A stretch of DNA of 64,000 nucleotides from Effrenium voratum (Eukaryota; Sar; Dinophyceae; Suessiales; Symbiodiniaceae): the NCBI GenBank assembly GCA_963377175.1, contig CAUJNA010001002.1, positions 251,883-315,882 on the forward strand. Direction: 5' to 3'. This document shows, one piece after another, positions 58,301 through 59,068 of this stretch. Position numbers and translations under genes: made by a program. The notes below the pieces were generated by a model. It searched no databases. It worked only from the letters and a program-made list of their open reading frames with translations, and was not told the origin of the DNA. The first letter of the stretch is position 1, and every line of letters starts with the position of its first letter.

Positions 58301-59068
58301 GCCAGCTCAACAGCGCCGCAAGACCAAGGATCTCTTACGTCCGAGATTTGGCACGTAGCGTCAAGGAAAGGCGGGCGCAAGAAGGCGGGCTCCAATAATT
58401 CATGAATTTCCTCCTTCCTTTTCTTTTCCTCAAGGTGGGTTTCCCTATGTCATCCATAACCACCTACTTCCAACCTTTCAACGGGAAGGTCTCCATGTTG
58501 AACTCCGTTCCCACCTTCCTTTTTGATCTCAATTGACCCTGAGAGGCGACGGCCGATCTGCAATACACCCACCATACCCACCATACACCCACCCACCATA
58601 CACCCACCCACCCATACACCCACCCGCCATACACCCACCCAGCACACACCCACCCACCACACACCCACCCACCACACACCCACCCACCACACACCCACCC
58701 ACCATACACCCACCCACCATAAAACAAACCACCCACCCACCCACCCACCCACCCACCCACCCACCCACCCACCCACCACCACCACCACCCACCCCCACCC
58801 ACCACCCACACCACCCACCCACCACCCACCCACCACCCACCCACCCACCCACCCACCATCCCACCCACCCACCCACCCACCCACCCACCCACCCACCCAC
58901 CCACCCACCCACCCACCCACCCACCCACCCACCCACCCACCCACCCACCCACCCACCCACCCCTGCTTCACCCGCAGACCTCGGCCGCCGCGTGGGATTT
59001 CGCTTCGGAGTTTTTGGGAGGCGACGGCGCTGGCCCAGCTCCGCACTGACGGAACCAGCCCGGCCCAG
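11196..59068 (+). CDS. Gene C: secreted or lumenal coiled-coil protein (whole locus)
   Basis: About 20 exons at 12259, 14201, 15565, 18215, 22121, 22581, 24580, 26459, 29747, 31321, 33941, 36191, 38395, 43561, 44425, 48889, 50924, 53299, 55586 and 59021 join into one frame of roughly 330 residues. The product starts with a signal peptide and DVTPV, then forms a heptad-rich rod containing [51 protein letters not shown] and [10 protein letters not shown]. This matches an abundant uncharacterised protein family in dinoflagellate gene models that I know from memory; its function is unknown to me. The segment from 31321 to 53299 has the expected spacing residue for residue, which is why I trust exons as short as 21 nt. 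The 3' end is not located; family members that I recall continue past this point. Confidence 0.75.
11456..11520 (-). repeat. Family F fragment, reversed
   Basis: cccctgctaaaagtttaactttccgtgg is the reverse complement of the F string actaaaagttaaacttttagcagggg. Confidence 0.45.
11826..11918 (+). mobile_element. Family C element
   Basis: Ends gaactcaggaagtgactt and cgctcaggacgtgagtat; core gaccattttggtggcaga. Confidence 0.55.
12028..12110 (+). mobile_element. Family C element, left end trimmed
   Basis: Reads cctgagttcatggactcc, then tttggaccatttcagg, and ends cagttcactcaggaagtgag. It is followed directly by a family A element. Confidence 0.65.
12110..12201 (+). mobile_element. Family A element next to gene C exon 2
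   Basis: Hairpin ends cctagactctccatgaccct and ggggtcacggagactctagg. Its right end lies 58 bp before the inferred start of the signal-peptide exon. Confidence 0.8.
12259..12311 (+). CDS. Gene C exon 2: signal peptide
   Basis: After gatcaag the frame reads [18 protein letters not shown], a hydrophobic signal core, an ATA-A cleavage region and the DVTPV motif that follows the signal in this family. With a GC donor (CCTGT|gctggg, phase 2) the next exon gives DVTPVGKVVEML, which best fits the family. A GT donor five bases later (CTGG|gtgccc) joined to gggag|ACAC at 14191 is also in frame and adds a few residues. The upstream join to the start codon is unresolved. Confidence 0.6.
12648..12751 (+). 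mobile_element. Family C element
   Basis: Ends gcctcacttcctgcgttcct and gcgccgaggaagtgagtc form the inverted repeat; core ggactttaaaaactttttg. Confidence 0.7.
12858..12987 (+). mobile_element. Family J element
   Basis: Ends tgttaaccccgga and cctaggtcaacatt are inverted. The core has ccccttttagcggggattca and ggagggaacaccccc. Confidence 0.75.
13108..13132. repeat. (TA)n microsatellite
   Basis: atgtatatatatatatatatg. Confidence 0.9.
13341..13402. repeat. T-rich (TTTA)n-like tract
   Basis: Repeats of ttta and ttttatttt. Confidence 0.85.
13893..14002 (+). repeat. Family G repeat
   Basis: cggtttggattggtggtttg, then aaatgggaaaccgtacc, then accaccaaacctccaaacca; the two halves are inverted (GGTGGTTTGG/CCAAACCACC). 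Confidence 0.6.
14039..14155 (+). repeat. Family G repeat
   Basis: aattggtggtttgcagcc, ggtacggtttcccatttacc and ctcaacagaaccaggggttc match G in mixed orientation. It ends about 45 bp before exon 3. Confidence 0.5.
14201..14249 (+). CDS. Gene C exon 3
   Basis: Encodes [16 protein letters not shown], with the Gly codon completed from exon 2. It is the first stretch of the mature rod, just after DVTPV, and the (K)VVEMLKDM motif is diagnostic for the recalled family. The acceptor is ccgag|GGGC. The donor is taken as GA (CTGAAG|gagcag) because the next exon continues in phase 0 as DKQAEEVQ. The GC-rich DNA after it (to about 14305) stays open but has no family support. Confidence 0.7.
14385..14520 (-). 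mobile_element. Family H element, reversed
   Basis: Ends ggccatgggtcaaaatcc and ggttttgacccacggccac are inverted. It reads agtgaacatccgattcaatc and ggtggtgaattcacctacc, the reverse of the copy at 8404. Confidence 0.8.
14521..14603 (-). mobile_element. Short family H derivative
   Basis: ccaaataggaagcctaaaat, then gcacctaccaaccaacatgg, then ctttgacccaat; it abuts the full copy tail to tail. Confidence 0.5.
15565..15602 (+). CDS. Gene C exon 4
   Basis: Encodes [12 protein letters not shown] plus two bases of a Lys codon. Acceptor tgcag|GAC, donor TACAA|gtcggg (GT, phase 2). Together with exon 5 it gives AAYKQFC, a hallmark of the family N-terminal rod. It is 38 nt long and was found only because the family predicts this segment between exons 3 and 5. 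The fit of both boundaries makes chance unlikely. Confidence 0.75.
15918..15990 (+). mobile_element. Truncated family C element
   Basis: Left end caactcacttcctgagttca, then ggtctttgggccaaaatgac; the latter recurs at 24424, so both ends there share one truncation product. Confidence 0.5.
16803..16917 (+). repeat. Family F repeat
   Basis: taaaccactaaaagttag, acttttagcaggggatctgg, gagcagcccag. Confidence 0.6.
17463..17563 (+). repeat. Family F repeat
   Basis: ttggttcctcagctttttag, ataacccactgaaagtta, ttagggcagcccag. Confidence 0.6.
17843..17954 (+). repeat. Family F repeat
   Basis: tccggttccttagcttttta, gtgtttagtggtagtttcta, cccactaaaagttagtcac and gggcagcccat: a complete copy. Confidence 0.7.
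18215..18281 (+). CDS. Gene C exon 5
   Basis: After tccgag the single base G completes the Lys codon of exon 4, then [12 protein letters not shown] and [10 protein letters not shown] follow. The donor is GC (ATCGAG|gcgagg), because the next exon continues as [10 protein letters not shown] to give the family motif KIEELSA. A GT donor five bases later (GCGAG|gtcaaa) would also keep frame with a different acceptor, but it fits the family less well. Alanine, glutamate and lysine dominate, as expected for a coiled coil. Confidence 0.8.
18735..18832. repeat. (AAT)n-rich tract
   Basis: ataataatcataataataat and taataatagtaataatagt; a diverged AT-rich zone continues to about 19030. Confidence 0.85.
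19053..19080. repeat. (TA)n microsatellite
   Basis: tgtatatatatatatatata. Confidence 0.9.
19615..19712 (+). repeat. (GAAT)n/(GAAG)n microsatellite
   Basis: aatgaatcaatgaatgaacg then aggaatgaaggaatgaagg. Confidence 0.9.
19855..19926 (+). repeat. Family P repeat
   Basis: ggtttacctggtggttttat, catctaccagggaaaccca and cccctaaaaggacacc are shared with 59193-59241. Confidence 0.55.
20182..20332 (+). mobile_element. Family J element
   Basis: Ends aatgttaaccccggatg and cctgggttaacatt form a strong inverted repeat; core ccttttagtggggattcag and ggagggaacacccccgg. Confidence 0.8.
20333..20391 (+). repeat. Family F repeat joined to J
   Basis: agctttttagtgtttagtgg to gatctgagggcagccca starts at the last base of the J element, with part of the F interior deleted. 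Confidence 0.6.
20998..21100. repeat. (TA)n tract
   Basis: catatatatatatatatatac and related runs, with gt/ca interruptions. Confidence 0.9.
21470..21581 (+). mobile_element. Family D element
   Basis: ctaggtccccccagtgccc, gggttcccctcctaaaatcg and ctaacctctctggaggaccta. Confidence 0.7.
21930..22016 (+). repeat. Family G repeat
   Basis: cttggtggtttggtgtggat, ggtttcccattctacaagaa and ccggggttcaaat. Confidence 0.5.
22121..22187 (+). CDS. Gene C exon 6
   Basis: After ggcggag the frame reads [19 protein letters not shown] then RRD, alanine- and glutamate-rich coiled coil continuing KIE of exon 5. The donor shown is GT (GACG|gtggga, phase 1), which suits the candidate exon at 22581. If that exon is not real, a GC donor at AAGGAG|gcggga (22171) joins in phase 0 directly to exon 8. 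Upstream in-frame sequence (KTVRLAE) is open but fits the family less well. Confidence 0.7.
22300..22380. repeat. Poly(T) tract, about 68 T
   Basis: Preceded by tttttgtttatttttg. It could be a reversed poly(A) tail of retroposed RNA or slippage; nothing beside it looks like a retroposed gene. Confidence 0.9.
22383..22556 (+). mobile_element. Family H element
   Basis: catttgacccatactcaaat, gttggtaggtgaattcagca, tggattgggatgttcactgg and ggcttttgacccatggccc. It is longer on the left than other copies. Confidence 0.7.
22581..22600 (+). CDS. Gene C exon 7 (candidate microexon)
   Basis: After gcgcag two bases complete a Gly codon, followed by KLAEDR. With exons 6 and 8 this gives a spacing between AAD and KVR within one residue of the recalled family; without it that spacing is about ten residues short. 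Donor AGA|gccaag (GC, phase 0). Only 20 nt and dependent on the spacing argument. Confidence 0.35.
22722..22935 (+). repeat. Family L repeat, two adjacent units
   Basis: gaatgagaaatggaatgatcc then ccccgatttggtttcttt is repeated as gaatgagaaatggaatgac then ccccgatttggtttcctg, ending cggttcattcccaacacccgg. Confidence 0.65.
23400..23475. repeat. CT-rich and (TA)n microsatellite
   Basis: ctctctccctctctctcgc then tatatatatatacacata. Confidence 0.9.
24580..24633 (+). CDS. Gene C exon 8
   Basis: After cgccag: [18 protein letters not shown], 18 codons. KVRDxExADF is a family landmark. The donor is taken as GA (CTGAAG|gagccc), because the next exon after GGCGAG begins DYTESVDA and the family has no gap there. 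A GT donor at 24645 would be in frame with tttag|AAAC at 26440 but would insert about ten non-family residues (PRKNKNVGE). Confidence 0.8.
24917..24997 (+). mobile_element. Family A element
   Basis: Ends acctagagtctccatctgac and tcagaaggagagtctaggt; shortened interior (gggcccatttgaccaaccg). Confidence 0.75.
25140..25272 (+). mobile_element. Family O element
   Basis: ttgattccttcaacagttct, gttctgatggttttctag and gatccctggaaagaatggtt. Confidence 0.6.
25605..25700 (+). repeat. Family F repeat, diverged
   Basis: cctttagactttaacttttt, ccagcaaaaagtgaaaac and gctgggggatctacagcac. Confidence 0.45.
26459..26521 (+). CDS. Gene C exon 9
   Basis: [21 protein letters not shown], a very typical family segment (DYxESVDALxRAI). 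Acceptor GGCGAG, donor AAG|gcgcga (GC, phase 0). DNA after it is a cgctcgccgctcgcgg run like that before exon 5, so GC richness alone does not mark exon limits here. Confidence 0.85.
26645..26872 (+). repeat. Imperfect 60-bp tandem repeat, four units
   Basis: Units share ggttttgaaaggaagac or ggttttatgggaac, then aagaaggaaaacgcggccat, then gtctgtttt. Confidence 0.8.
27492..27600 (+). repeat. (CTTT)n microsatellite
   Basis: ctttctttctttctttctga and variants. Its antisense gives a KERKKERK frame that is not a gene. Confidence 0.9.
28362..28466 (+). mobile_element. Family C element, well preserved
   Basis: Ends tctcacttcctgagttgatg and gtcaacttgggaagtgagt; interior aaactttttggaaagacca and ttttagtggtaac. 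Confidence 0.8.
28888..28990 (+). repeat. Family F repeat
   Basis: ctaaaccactaagagtgttc, tttggcaggggatctggga and acagttcccag. Confidence 0.55.
29105..29412. repeat. (AAT)n/(ACT)n-rich tract
   Basis: About 300 bp of aataatactattactagta and ataataataataataataa. Confidence 0.9.
29747..29845 (+). CDS. Gene C exon 10 (longest exon)
   Basis: 33 codons: [17 protein letters not shown] then [16 protein letters not shown]. It corresponds to the less conserved ALLQ...FL linker between two rod segments in this family. Acceptor gtccag|TTTTTG. The donor is GA (TTTGAG|gactga): reading on meets TGA after one codon, and the next exon begins GAC after GCGGAG, so GAGGAC is present at both ends of the intron. 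Phase 0. Confidence 0.8.
30047..30169 (+). mobile_element. Family D element
   Basis: ggtcccccagctaggtgccc, gggttcctctactaaaagag and cctctctactggaggacctag. Confidence 0.75.
30285..30382 (+). repeat. Family L repeat
   Basis: ctcagggaatgaaccatcc, caagggaatttcccaggtt and cattccatttctcattccc. Confidence 0.55.
30672..30755 (+). mobile_element. Family K element
   Basis: Inverted ends ccacttctgtgatacaa and tttatcacagaagtgg; interior gttagtctttgggaagccc. Confidence 0.7.
31198..31315 (+). mobile_element. Family H element at the exon 11 acceptor
   Basis: Ends atatggctgtgggtcaaaat and cttgacccagacccatatggc. The right end lies about 5 bp before the splice acceptor of exon 11 at 31320. The interior differs from other H copies. 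Confidence 0.65.
31321..31372 (+). CDS. Gene C exon 11
   Basis: [17 protein letters not shown] plus one base. The APExxxYEFQSGG block is the most recognisable motif of the family. Acceptor GCGGAG, donor GGAG|gcggcc (GC, phase 1); the next exon supplies GC to finish Gly and continues [14 protein letters not shown] occurs at both intron ends. Confidence 0.88.
31808..31898 (+). repeat. Family L repeat
   Basis: cttcctgtaagggaatccct then gggttcattcccacattccc. Confidence 0.5.
32422..32532 (+). mobile_element. Family E element
   Basis: ttaagaatatgtgtgatttt, gccctgttggttttaatgg and gatcactactagacatattt, ending gcaaatggaag. Confidence 0.65.
32659..32770 (+). mobile_element. Family O element
   Basis: agccatgtttctagggtcg, ccaaaaaccgatcgccgt and gatccctggaaagaatgg, ending ggtacccctgg. 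Confidence 0.65.
32890..32953 (+). mobile_element. Family B right half
   Basis: gcgttggtatttacaggggg then aggatttcttccatccacagt; the left half is missing. Confidence 0.6.
33343..33440 (+). repeat. Family L repeat
   Basis: gtagggaatgagggaatgga, then cccctcaaaagaaattac, then attttccatttcccctgcc. Confidence 0.45.
33941..34005 (+). CDS. Gene C exon 12
   Basis: After cgcgag, GC completes Gly and the frame reads [16 protein letters not shown] then ATLEK, matching the family block VVxMLEKLxDKFVDERxTLEK residue for residue. Donor GAGAAG|gcgatt (GC, phase 0). DNA downstream is a ttccgctttccgcgttccgc run. Confidence 0.9.
34426..34602 (+). mobile_element. Family I element
   Basis: Ends cacttgctcaaaacccggg and cggttttgattgcaagtgg form an inverted repeat; core tagatgatccggttaggggc. 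Confidence 0.75.
34705..34772 (+). mobile_element. Family A element, right half
   Basis: tttcttttgggcagtctgac then ttaagggtcagaaggagagt and ctag; the left end is lost. Confidence 0.6.
34784..34862 (+). repeat. Family F repeat
   Basis: gtttagtggttggttctcc, acccacaacttagtcacttt and cagaaaacggagagcccag. Confidence 0.55.
35326..35468 (+). repeat. Tandem duplication (about 100-bp spacing)
   Basis: attcctggtcgaagtcatga then aacgaagaaacccgtata recurs as attcctggtcgaaatcatga then aaagaagaaacacgtag, with extra agaaacccgta copies between. Confidence 0.75.
36021..36163 (+). mobile_element. Family B element, complete
   Basis: Inverted ends tactgtggatggacgaaatc and gatttcgcaaccatcccacag, interior gattcccctgcaaataccaa. 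Confidence 0.8.
36191..36256 (+). CDS. Gene C exon 13
   Basis: [16 protein letters not shown] then ERKVEE. It follows TLEK of exon 12 exactly as the family's EELNAxHAFExLMQxL block does. Acceptor ggacag|GAG, donor GAG|gcctta (GC, phase 0). A GT donor inside (AGGAAA|gtggag) would break the spacing. Confidence 0.85.
36337..36513 (+). repeat. Tandem duplication, about 95-bp unit
   Basis: gaggtagctgggggctgggag then ttacaaatggattgcaatct recurs once (..gggg..ttacaaatggattgcaacct); both end in cctcccaccaattta. Confidence 0.85.
36752..36838 (+). mobile_element. Family K element
   Basis: cctctgtgatacgaggtggg, gagagtctttgggagaccc and ctgtatcacggaagtgg, parallel to 30672-30755. Confidence 0.65.
37600..37708 (+). 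mobile_element. Family C element
   Basis: ctcactccctgagttcttgg, ttggttgccattttagcggt and gcccagtccactcattcga. Confidence 0.65.
38395..38430 (+). CDS. Gene C exon 14 (36 nt)
   Basis: [12 protein letters not shown], phase 0 on both sides: acceptor ttgccag, donor TTCAAG|gcgcga (GC). It fills the space between KVEE of exon 13 and AKKLQDK of exon 15, giving the 39 residues expected from EE to KLQ. The Gln-Lys stretch itself is not family-diagnostic. Confidence 0.75.
38524..38689 (+). mobile_element. Family O element, complete
   Basis: Perfect inverted ends: ccagccgtgtttctagggg and cccctagaaacacggctgg. Interior cattcttttcaaccatcg and attcggatccctgg. Confidence 0.85.
38862..38957 (+). repeat. Family L repeat
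   Basis: aatgaacccagggattccct then ggggcattccaattctcatt. Confidence 0.5.
39015..39072 (+). repeat. Family F fragment
   Basis: aaaaactaaaagttagttaa then ttttagcagggcag and aggcagccga. Confidence 0.5.
39622..39728 (+). repeat. Family G repeat
   Basis: ttggttggtggtttggattg, ctccaagccaccaatgcaaa and ccaccaatctgggggaagcc. Confidence 0.6.
40177..40302 (+). repeat. Family G repeat
   Basis: agttggcggttggattggtg, cgggattcgagttcttggtt and ccgatccaaaccaccaaat. Confidence 0.6.
40457..40551 (+). mobile_element. Family A element
   Basis: Ends acctagagtctccatgaccc and gggtgatggagagtctaggt; a (TA)n tract begins at its right end. Confidence 0.8.
40553..40572. repeat. (TA)n microsatellite
   Basis: gtatatatatatatatatat, left of the satellite array. 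Confidence 0.9.
40649..43274 (+). repeat. 31-bp direct repeats bracketing the satellite
   Basis: aaaacgatgaggtctccccc then aaaaacgat occurs at 40649-40680 and again at 43244-43274 with one difference, in the same orientation, just outside both ends of the 61-bp array. Confidence 0.85.
40782..43228 (+). repeat. 61-bp satellite array, about 40 units
   Basis: The unit contains ggagctgcggaagtgtactt, cgcgtactagacttgtacta and caaagttgcgattttcgag. First and last units are degenerate. Unit length is not a multiple of 3, so translation cycles through frames and hits TAG in each. The ~100-residue frames that appear ([13 protein letters not shown]) are artefacts. Confidence 0.97.
43321..43345. repeat. 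(TA)n microsatellite
   Basis: atgtatatatatatatatata, right of the satellite array, mirroring the tract at 40553. Confidence 0.9.
43561..43581 (+). CDS. Gene C exon 15 (21-nt microexon)
   Basis: AKKLQDK only. Acceptor atctccgacag, donor GACAAG|gcgggt (GC, phase 0). It bridges FK of exon 14 and AAAAGDL of exon 16, giving [16 protein letters not shown] against the family FKAKxLQDKAxAEGDL. A GT donor four bases later (GCGG|gtatcc) is possible but breaks phase with exon 16. The exact family match over both joins supports so small an exon. Confidence 0.78.
43865..43965 (-). repeat. Family G repeat, reversed
   Basis: ttacccatctaccctctgca, agaaccagggcttcaaatac and agccaccaatccaaaccagc. Confidence 0.55.
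44087..44195 (+). repeat. 27-bp tandem repeat, four units
   Basis: tttgcccagattcccatgtt then (c/t)ggatg repeats; the first and last units are diverged. Confidence 0.88.
44275..44384 (+). mobile_element. Family A element upstream of exon 16
   Basis: Ends acctagactctccttctgac and ggtcagaaaggagactctagg; interior ccaaaagaaagattcgggtc. Confidence 0.85.
44425..44472 (+). CDS. Gene C exon 16
   Basis: [16 protein letters not shown], the family's AxAEGDLxDT block. Acceptor tctcggag|GCC. The donor is taken as GC after GAGCGA (|gcgatg), because joining to DEKYL of exon 17 restores the eight residues expected between GDT and KYL. AAG|gcggaa and GCC|gatggc are other phase-0 donors with poorer spacing. 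A family A copy lies 40 bp before and 50 bp after this exon. Confidence 0.8.
44523..44626 (+). mobile_element. Family A element downstream of exon 16
   Basis: Ends acctagactctccttctgac and gggtcagaaggagagtctagg, a near-perfect hairpin. A D fragment begins at its last bases. Confidence 0.88.
44627..44690 (+). mobile_element. Family D left half
   Basis: ggtcccccagccaggtgccc and tttctttttctgggagggtt; then replaced by G-like ttggtttggattgggagttg, so the element is broken. Confidence 0.6.
44824..44950 (+). mobile_element. Family D element
   Basis: taggtcggtcccccagtgcc, gggttcccctactaaaatag and cctctcttactggaggacctg. Confidence 0.7.
46385..46495 (+). repeat. Family G repeat
   Basis: aattggtggtttggattagt, attcaacccctggttcttga and gggtaaatgggaaacctcc. 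Confidence 0.65.
46500..46625 (+). repeat. Family G repeat, diverged
   Basis: cgtattggtggtttggacg, cctcaacaaggggcttcaat and tttcccaagctaccactcc. Confidence 0.45.
46880..46996 (+). mobile_element. Family E element, complete
   Basis: Ends cttccatttgcttaattaag and cttaaccaaatggaag; interior ttcccctgttggttttaaag and cactactggaaatatt. Confidence 0.8.
47186..47372 (+). repeat. Tandem duplication, about 125-bp spacing
   Basis: ctaaacaaacaagcaaagga then ccaagtgctccgtgaagag at 47201 recurs at 47331 (..gctttgtgaagag), each preceded by tgtttgaac(g/a)tca. Confidence 0.85.
47707..47830 (+). repeat. Family F repeat
   Basis: atccggttcaacttagcttt, gcactgacagttagtcactt and ttagcaggggatctgagaac. Confidence 0.6.
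48213..48438 (+). pseudogene. Fragment of a multicopy dinoflagellate protein
   Basis: Reads [20 protein letters not shown], then [11 protein letters not shown], then KTWCYRDED and a stop. One base out of frame it continues [20 protein letters not shown] and LARHW. The pattern (K)IKPKxHLF ... WCYxDEDF ... RGG resembles a multicopy, unnamed protein family recalled from dinoflagellate genomes (memory only). The frame break at about 48348 and lack of splice signals indicate a decayed copy lying inside intron 16 of gene C. It could instead be two short exons of another gene, but no acceptors support that. Confidence 0.55.
48739..48850 (+). repeat. Family F repeat 39 bp before exon 17
   Basis: gccatccggttacttggctt, gtttaacccaccaaaagttc and gtcaaacttttagcc. 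Confidence 0.6.
48889..48933 (+). CDS. Gene C exon 17
   Basis: [15 protein letters not shown], the family's xxKYLxDLxATCxQK block with its conserved Cys. Acceptor ctctccgag|GAT, donor AAGAAG|gtgtcc (GT, phase 0), one of few ordinary donors in this gene. The frame stays open upstream (GDCLSE), but spacing with exon 16 favours starting at GAT. Confidence 0.85.
49127..49228 (+). mobile_element. Family J element, short
   Basis: Ends atgttgaacccggataaag and ttaatccggggtcaacatt, interior atgaatccccagtttg. Confidence 0.7.
50599..50682 (+). repeat. Family F repeat
   Basis: ctgagctttttagccgagtg, tttccatttgacccacaag and gaaaacgggcagcccag. Confidence 0.6.
50771..50904 (+). mobile_element. Family I element with target duplication
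   Basis: Inverted ends tgagccacaatcaaaacc and ggttttgattgcgactca (16 of 18 match). Immediately outside, tgtcgacgcccatg on the left and tgccgacgcccatg on the right match at 13 of 14 bases. The right copy lies only 19 bp before exon 18. Confidence 0.85.
50924..50962 (+). CDS. Gene C exon 18
   Basis: [13 protein letters not shown], joining CRKK of exon 17 to give the family block CxxKxxDFExRQxLRxEE. Acceptor catggccag|GCC, donor GGCGAG|gcgacg (GC, phase 0). The upstream 45 bp (AACTCTGCGACCCCC...) is exon-like in composition and is split by the family I insertion. Confidence 0.88.
51020..51191 (+). mobile_element. Family E element, duplicated left half
   Basis: cttccatttgcggaaatg; ccctgttggttttcaaagga then again cccctgttggttttaaagtt; end cttaaccaaatggaagg. 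The repeated ctgttggtttt explains the extra 50 bp. Confidence 0.7.
51192..51300 (+). mobile_element. Family D element
   Basis: ctaggtgcccttctctgccg, gggttcccctattaaaatgg and aacctctctactgcaggacc; it abuts the E element. Confidence 0.7.
51505..51603 (+). mobile_element. Family C element
   Basis: tctcactcgagttgacgtgg, gtggccatttcggtggtaaa and cccactcgggaagtgagt. Confidence 0.7.
51702..51850 (+). mobile_element. Family B element
   Basis: tactgtggatggaaacgcg, ggtatttacgttggggagtc and aggatgtcgtccatccaca. Confidence 0.75.
52147..52244 (+). mobile_element. Family C element, diverged
   Basis: tctcattttctgagtctgag, gagccactttttggtggcaa and ccaatccacacaagagcgag. Confidence 0.5.
52771..52874 (+). 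mobile_element. Family E element
   Basis: tccatttgcataagaatatt, cccttgttggttttaaaagg and cttaaccaaatggaag. Confidence 0.78.
52922..53068 (+). mobile_element. Family B element
   Basis: atactgtggatggttgcgaa, ttacaggggaatcgactcat and ctggattttgtccacccgt. Confidence 0.75.
53299..53340 (+). CDS. Gene C exon 19
   Basis: [14 protein letters not shown]: after RGE of exon 18 this gives the family run LRxEExxAIxxAxxxxS. Acceptor atccgtag|GAG, donor AGCGAG|gccagc (GC, phase 0). A family A element begins 50 bp downstream. Confidence 0.82.
53390..53486 (+). mobile_element. Family A element
   Basis: gatagactctccatgaccct to gggtcatggagactctagg, interior cccaaaattaaggggtcatg. Confidence 0.82.
53489..53584 (+). 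mobile_element. Family E element, eroded
   Basis: attccatttgcttagaagaa, aagggaatcgatttcacgac and ggctgaaacaactgg. Confidence 0.5.
54096..54233 (+). mobile_element. Family B element
   Basis: tactggtggcgaaatccaa, ttgcgttggggaatcgactc and gatttcgcaaccatccacag. Confidence 0.75.
54632..54770 (+). mobile_element. Family O element
   Basis: atctagggttggattcacca, ttttcaccatcgttctttt and gatccctggaaagaatggtt. Confidence 0.65.
54836..54981 (+). mobile_element. Family D element with internal 36-bp duplication
   Basis: The unit gaatagtttctacagaaaaa then gttggtacccttcttc occurs twice in tandem (54887-54922, 54923-54958); ends ctctctactgcaggac. Confidence 0.8.
55358..55485 (+). mobile_element. Family B element
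   Basis: atactgtggatggacgaaat and ggatttcgtccatccatat form the inverted ends; interior ggttggtatttacagggga. Confidence 0.8.
55586..55612 (+). CDS. Gene C exon 20 (27 nt)
   Basis: ISGGSFLQK after a strong acceptor (ctcgctcttttcttccccgcag). It corresponds to the family's ISSGAV...LLQ stretch. A GC donor at CAGAAG|gcgggc (phase 0) joins directly to exon 21 as [15 protein letters not shown], which fits the family. A standard GT donor seven bases later (GCGGGCG|gtgagt, to 55619) is also strong and would lead in frame into the optional exon at 56059. Confidence 0.75.
55690..55785 (+). mobile_element. Family A element, diverged ends
   Basis: ctacccggggtctcgatggc and gccctggagactccaggta; interior ttggtgacccctttcttttt. 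Confidence 0.6.
55862..55983 (+). repeat. Family P-like repeat
   Basis: ttttgatcgctgagtttggc, aaatcgatgggttccactgg and accatttaccagggaagccc; partial matches at 5452 and 55020. Confidence 0.45.
56059..56114 (+). CDS. Gene C optional exon (candidate)
   Basis: Both splice sites look ordinary: acceptor gttgctttcttctttag and donor TTTCCG|gtgagt. From the GT donor of exon 20 (phase 1) it reads on as [19 protein letters not shown] and exits in phase 0, matching exon 21. The peptide is not part of the recalled family, so it may be an alternatively used insert, a recently gained exon, or a decoy. Confidence 0.4.
56876..58196 (+). repeat. C-rich minisatellite, (CCCA)n and 12-bp CCCACCCAGCTT units
   Basis: 1.3 kb of pure ccca runs alternating with blocks of about 30 cttcccacccag units near 57370-57745. 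The complementary strand is (TGGG)n, prone to G-quadruplexes. The 300-550-codon frames on both strands ([16 protein letters not shown]) are artefacts. Confidence 0.98.
58563..58968 (+). repeat. C-rich minisatellite, second block
   Basis: catacacccacccacc and cacacacccacccacc units in the first half, pure (ccca)n in the second. It ends six bases before a CTTCACCCGCAG acceptor-like string. Confidence 0.97.
59021..59068 (+). CDS. Gene C exon 21
   Basis: [16 protein letters not shown], a family landmark (xxTALAQLRSDGxSP). Acceptor tttttgggag|GCG. Donor GCCCAG|gcgcgg (GC, phase 0), or three codons later at CGGCGT|gcgaga. The family normally continues RVAxFLQ..., but no such exon was found before gene D starts at 63522, so the 3' end is either diverged, beyond my reading, or shortened here. 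Confidence 0.8.

Larger units (their letters stand above)
55613..59020 (+). other. Gene C intron 20
   Basis: GC-AG if the optional exon at 56059 is skipped. Holds A (55690), a G/P-like repeat (55862), the 167-codon open stretch 56207-56710 (not recognised) and two large C-rich minisatellites. Confidence 0.5.

Noticed and set aside
56664..58310. 548-codon GW/GV-rich frame on the minus strand and a 500-codon TPPH frame on the plus strand
   Set aside because: Both are read entirely through the CCCA minisatellite; any frame through it is open and repetitive.
56876..58968. Telomeric DNA
   Set aside because: Units are CCCA and CCCACCCAGCTT, not the TTTAGGG type expected for dinoflagellate telomeres, and they are internal.
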